Positions 63,092 to 64,000 of a stretch of 64,000 bases of DNA are shown one piece after another (position 1 is the first letter of the stretch; each line of letters begins with the position of its first letter). This DNA is from Henriciella sp. (GTDB lineage: Bacteria; Pseudomonadota; Alphaproteobacteria; Caulobacterales; Hyphomonadaceae). Location: the NCBI GenBank assembly GCA_013213785.1, contig JABSPZ010000006.1, positions 62,001 through 126,000 of the forward strand. Direction: 5' to 3'. The position numbers and the translations under genes are program-made. A model generated the notes under the pieces. That model searched no databases, was not told where the DNA came from, and saw only the letters and a program-made list of their open reading frames with translations.

Positions 63092-63436
63092 ATGAAAACA
63101 CCCGAAGATGCCCTCGATGATTTTCTCGAAACGCTGCGCCGGGAGTTCCGATCCGATCCAGAACTCGCCCATCGGGTAGTCAAAGCCCTTGGCGTGAAAG
63201 TTGAGCTGCGCGGATCGAAAGCAGCCGATGTGCTCAATGCGCTTGAGCTGGTCGACAAAGAAGGACCAGACAGTGCGCGCGAGACGCTTCGCACTTTCTC
63301 AGCTGCAGAGCTGAAAAAGATCGCGAAGAATAACAACCTCGCCACGCCGATTGATATAAAATCGCTGGGCGATGCGGGCCTGGTCGACATGATCGCAAGC
63401 CGCGCCGCCAATAAAATTGCGGAGCGTCGTCGCTAA
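63092..63436 (+). CDS. Conserved hypothetical protein
   Basis: A 114-residue helical protein opening MKTPEDALDDFLETLRREFRSD and ending in the basic KIAERRR. Charged helices repeat through KAADVLNALELVDKEGPDSA and ELKKIAKNNNLA, giving a helix-loop-helix style that could bind nucleic acid; this is inference. No Shine-Dalgarno stronger than a weak GGA upstream. It lies 39 bases after uvrD, perhaps in the same transcript, and overlaps the convergent sulfhydrylase gene by four bases. Confidence 0.65.
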   Translation: MKTPEDALDDFLETLRREFRSDPELAHRVVKALGVKVELRGSKAADVLNALELVDKEGPDSARETLRTFSAAELKKIAKNNNLATPIDIKSLGDAGLVDMIASRAANKIAERRR

Positions 63437-64000
63437 CTTGCCGCTTTAAGCGCCTGGTCAAGATCCGCCATCAGATCTTCTGCTTCTTCAATCCCGATTG
63501 AGAGACGGACTGAGTCTGGCGCCGCACCCGCAGCCACCTTTTGCTCATCTGTGAGTTGCCGGTGGGTCGTGGAAGCTGGGTGGATAACCAGCGACCGCGC
63601 ATCGCCTAGGTTCGCGACATGGCTGAACAGTTCGAGGCCGTTCACAAACTTCACGCAAGACTCATAGCCGCCCTTCAGCTGAACCGTAAACAGCGCGCCG
63701 GCGCCCTTCGGGCAAAGCTTCTGCGCGCGGGATTTGTAAGGCGAGCTATCGAGGCCGGCATAAGTCACGCTCGAAACGGCATCATGACCTTCGAGCCAGG
63801 CTGAAATTTTCTCAGCGTTGGCAACGTGCTTTTGCATGCGTAGAGACAGGCTCTCAATGCCCATGAGCGTGTAGTGCGCGCCTTGCGGATTCATCGTCAT
63901 ACCGAGATCGCGAAGACCGATTGCAATCGAGTGGAAGGTGAACGCAGCCGGGCCGAAGGTCTCGTGGAACTTAAGGCCGTGATAAGCTGGCTCTGGCTCA
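63433..64000 (-). CDS. O-acetylhomoserine sulfhydrylase-type enzyme (5' end beyond window)
   Basis: The C-terminal 189 residues of a Cys/Met-metabolism PLP enzyme; the frame runs off the right edge without a start. FHETFGPAAFTFHSIAIGLRDLG (part) and NPQGAHYTLMGIESLSLRMQKH match O-acetylhomoserine (thiol)-lyase (MetY), and the ending SVRLSIGIEEAEDLMADL is typical of the family. It would make homocysteine from O-acetylhomoserine and sulfide. An internal Met at 63900 opens a shorter apparent gene, but the family pattern continues upstream of it. Its stop overlaps the previous gene's stop by four bases. Confidence 0.9.
   Translation of the reverse strand, partial: EPEPAYHGLKFHETFGPAAFTFHSIAIGLRDLGMTMNPQGAHYTLMGIESLSLRMQKHVANAEKISAWLEGHDAVSSVTYAGLDSSPYKSRAQKLCPKGAGALFTVQLKGGYESCVKFVNGLELFSHVANLGDARSLVIHPASTTHRQLTDEQKVAAGAAPDSVRLSIGIEEAEDLMADLDQALKAAS

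Noticed and set aside
1-64000. CRISPR arrays, IS elements, prophage or defence islands
   Set aside because: I saw no regularly spaced repeats, no transposase, no phage structural genes and no known defence families in any frame.

Overview
The window looks like chromosomal DNA of an alphaproteobacterium, most probably of the Caulobacterales (Hyphomonadaceae-like). The grounds are an RcdA/DUF1465 gene, a TrcR/DUF1013 gene, a perfect CtrA box (TTAA-N7-TTAA), the miaB-phoH-ybeY-corC-lnt-xre gene order, an L-malyl-CoA lyase homologue, and a GC content that reads as mid-to-high 50s. It is gene-dense: about 69 protein genes with few large gaps. I see no rRNA, tRNA, insertion sequence, prophage or CRISPR array.

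Layout. 0-5.7 kb: cell-cycle and housekeeping genes (rcdA fragment, DUF1192, quinone oxidoreductase, trcR, truB, ugd, a small transaldolase). 5.7-12.4 kb: a reverse-strand block with nrdB and nrdA, each with its own NrdR box. Two tightly coupled outer-membrane genes of LpxR type sit between them. 12.4-18.5 kb: a glycosyltransferase plus ABA4-like membrane protein, then the lower-glycolysis genes gap-pgk-fda, then thiE. 18.5-25 kb: efp, an inositol-phosphatase-family gene, an HNH nuclease, and an overlapping ftsE-ftsX-plsC-DNA glycosylase operon. 25-33.7 kb: zinc-ribbon protein, phosphoribosyltransferase, hydrolase, then the reverse-strand envC-ctpA-polysaccharide deacetylase-rppH series, malyl-CoA lyase and xerD. 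FtsEX and an EnvC-like activator lie within 8 kb of each other, which fits one septal peptidoglycan-hydrolysis pathway.

33.7-40.7 kb: alanine symporter, small ATPase, GT2, hrpB, an RluE-type synthase. 40.7-46.5 kb: the miaB-phoH-ybeY-corC-lnt-xre run with overlapping starts and stops. 46.6-51.4 kb: hydroxyacyl-CoA dehydrogenase, GST-like protein, a 435-base hairpin-rich non-coding stretch, a Rieske oxygenase, glycerophosphodiesterase. 51.5-64 kb: lepA, folE with an unusual leader, small secreted proteins, a CAP-domain protein with dyad repeats at its promoter, rpsO-pnp, an ABC1-family kinase, uvrD, and the end of an O-acetylhomoserine sulfhydrylase-type gene.

No clearly new defence or mobile system is present. 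The most interesting signals are regulatory or architectural: NrdR plus CtrA control of the ribonucleotide reductase genes, the lack of an ATP-cone in both reductase subunits, the paired LpxR-type genes between them, a folE leader with two mutually exclusive pairings, the structured gap at 48.4-48.8 kb, the dyads around the CAP-domain gene, and six of nine convergent gene pairs overlapping by exactly four bases.
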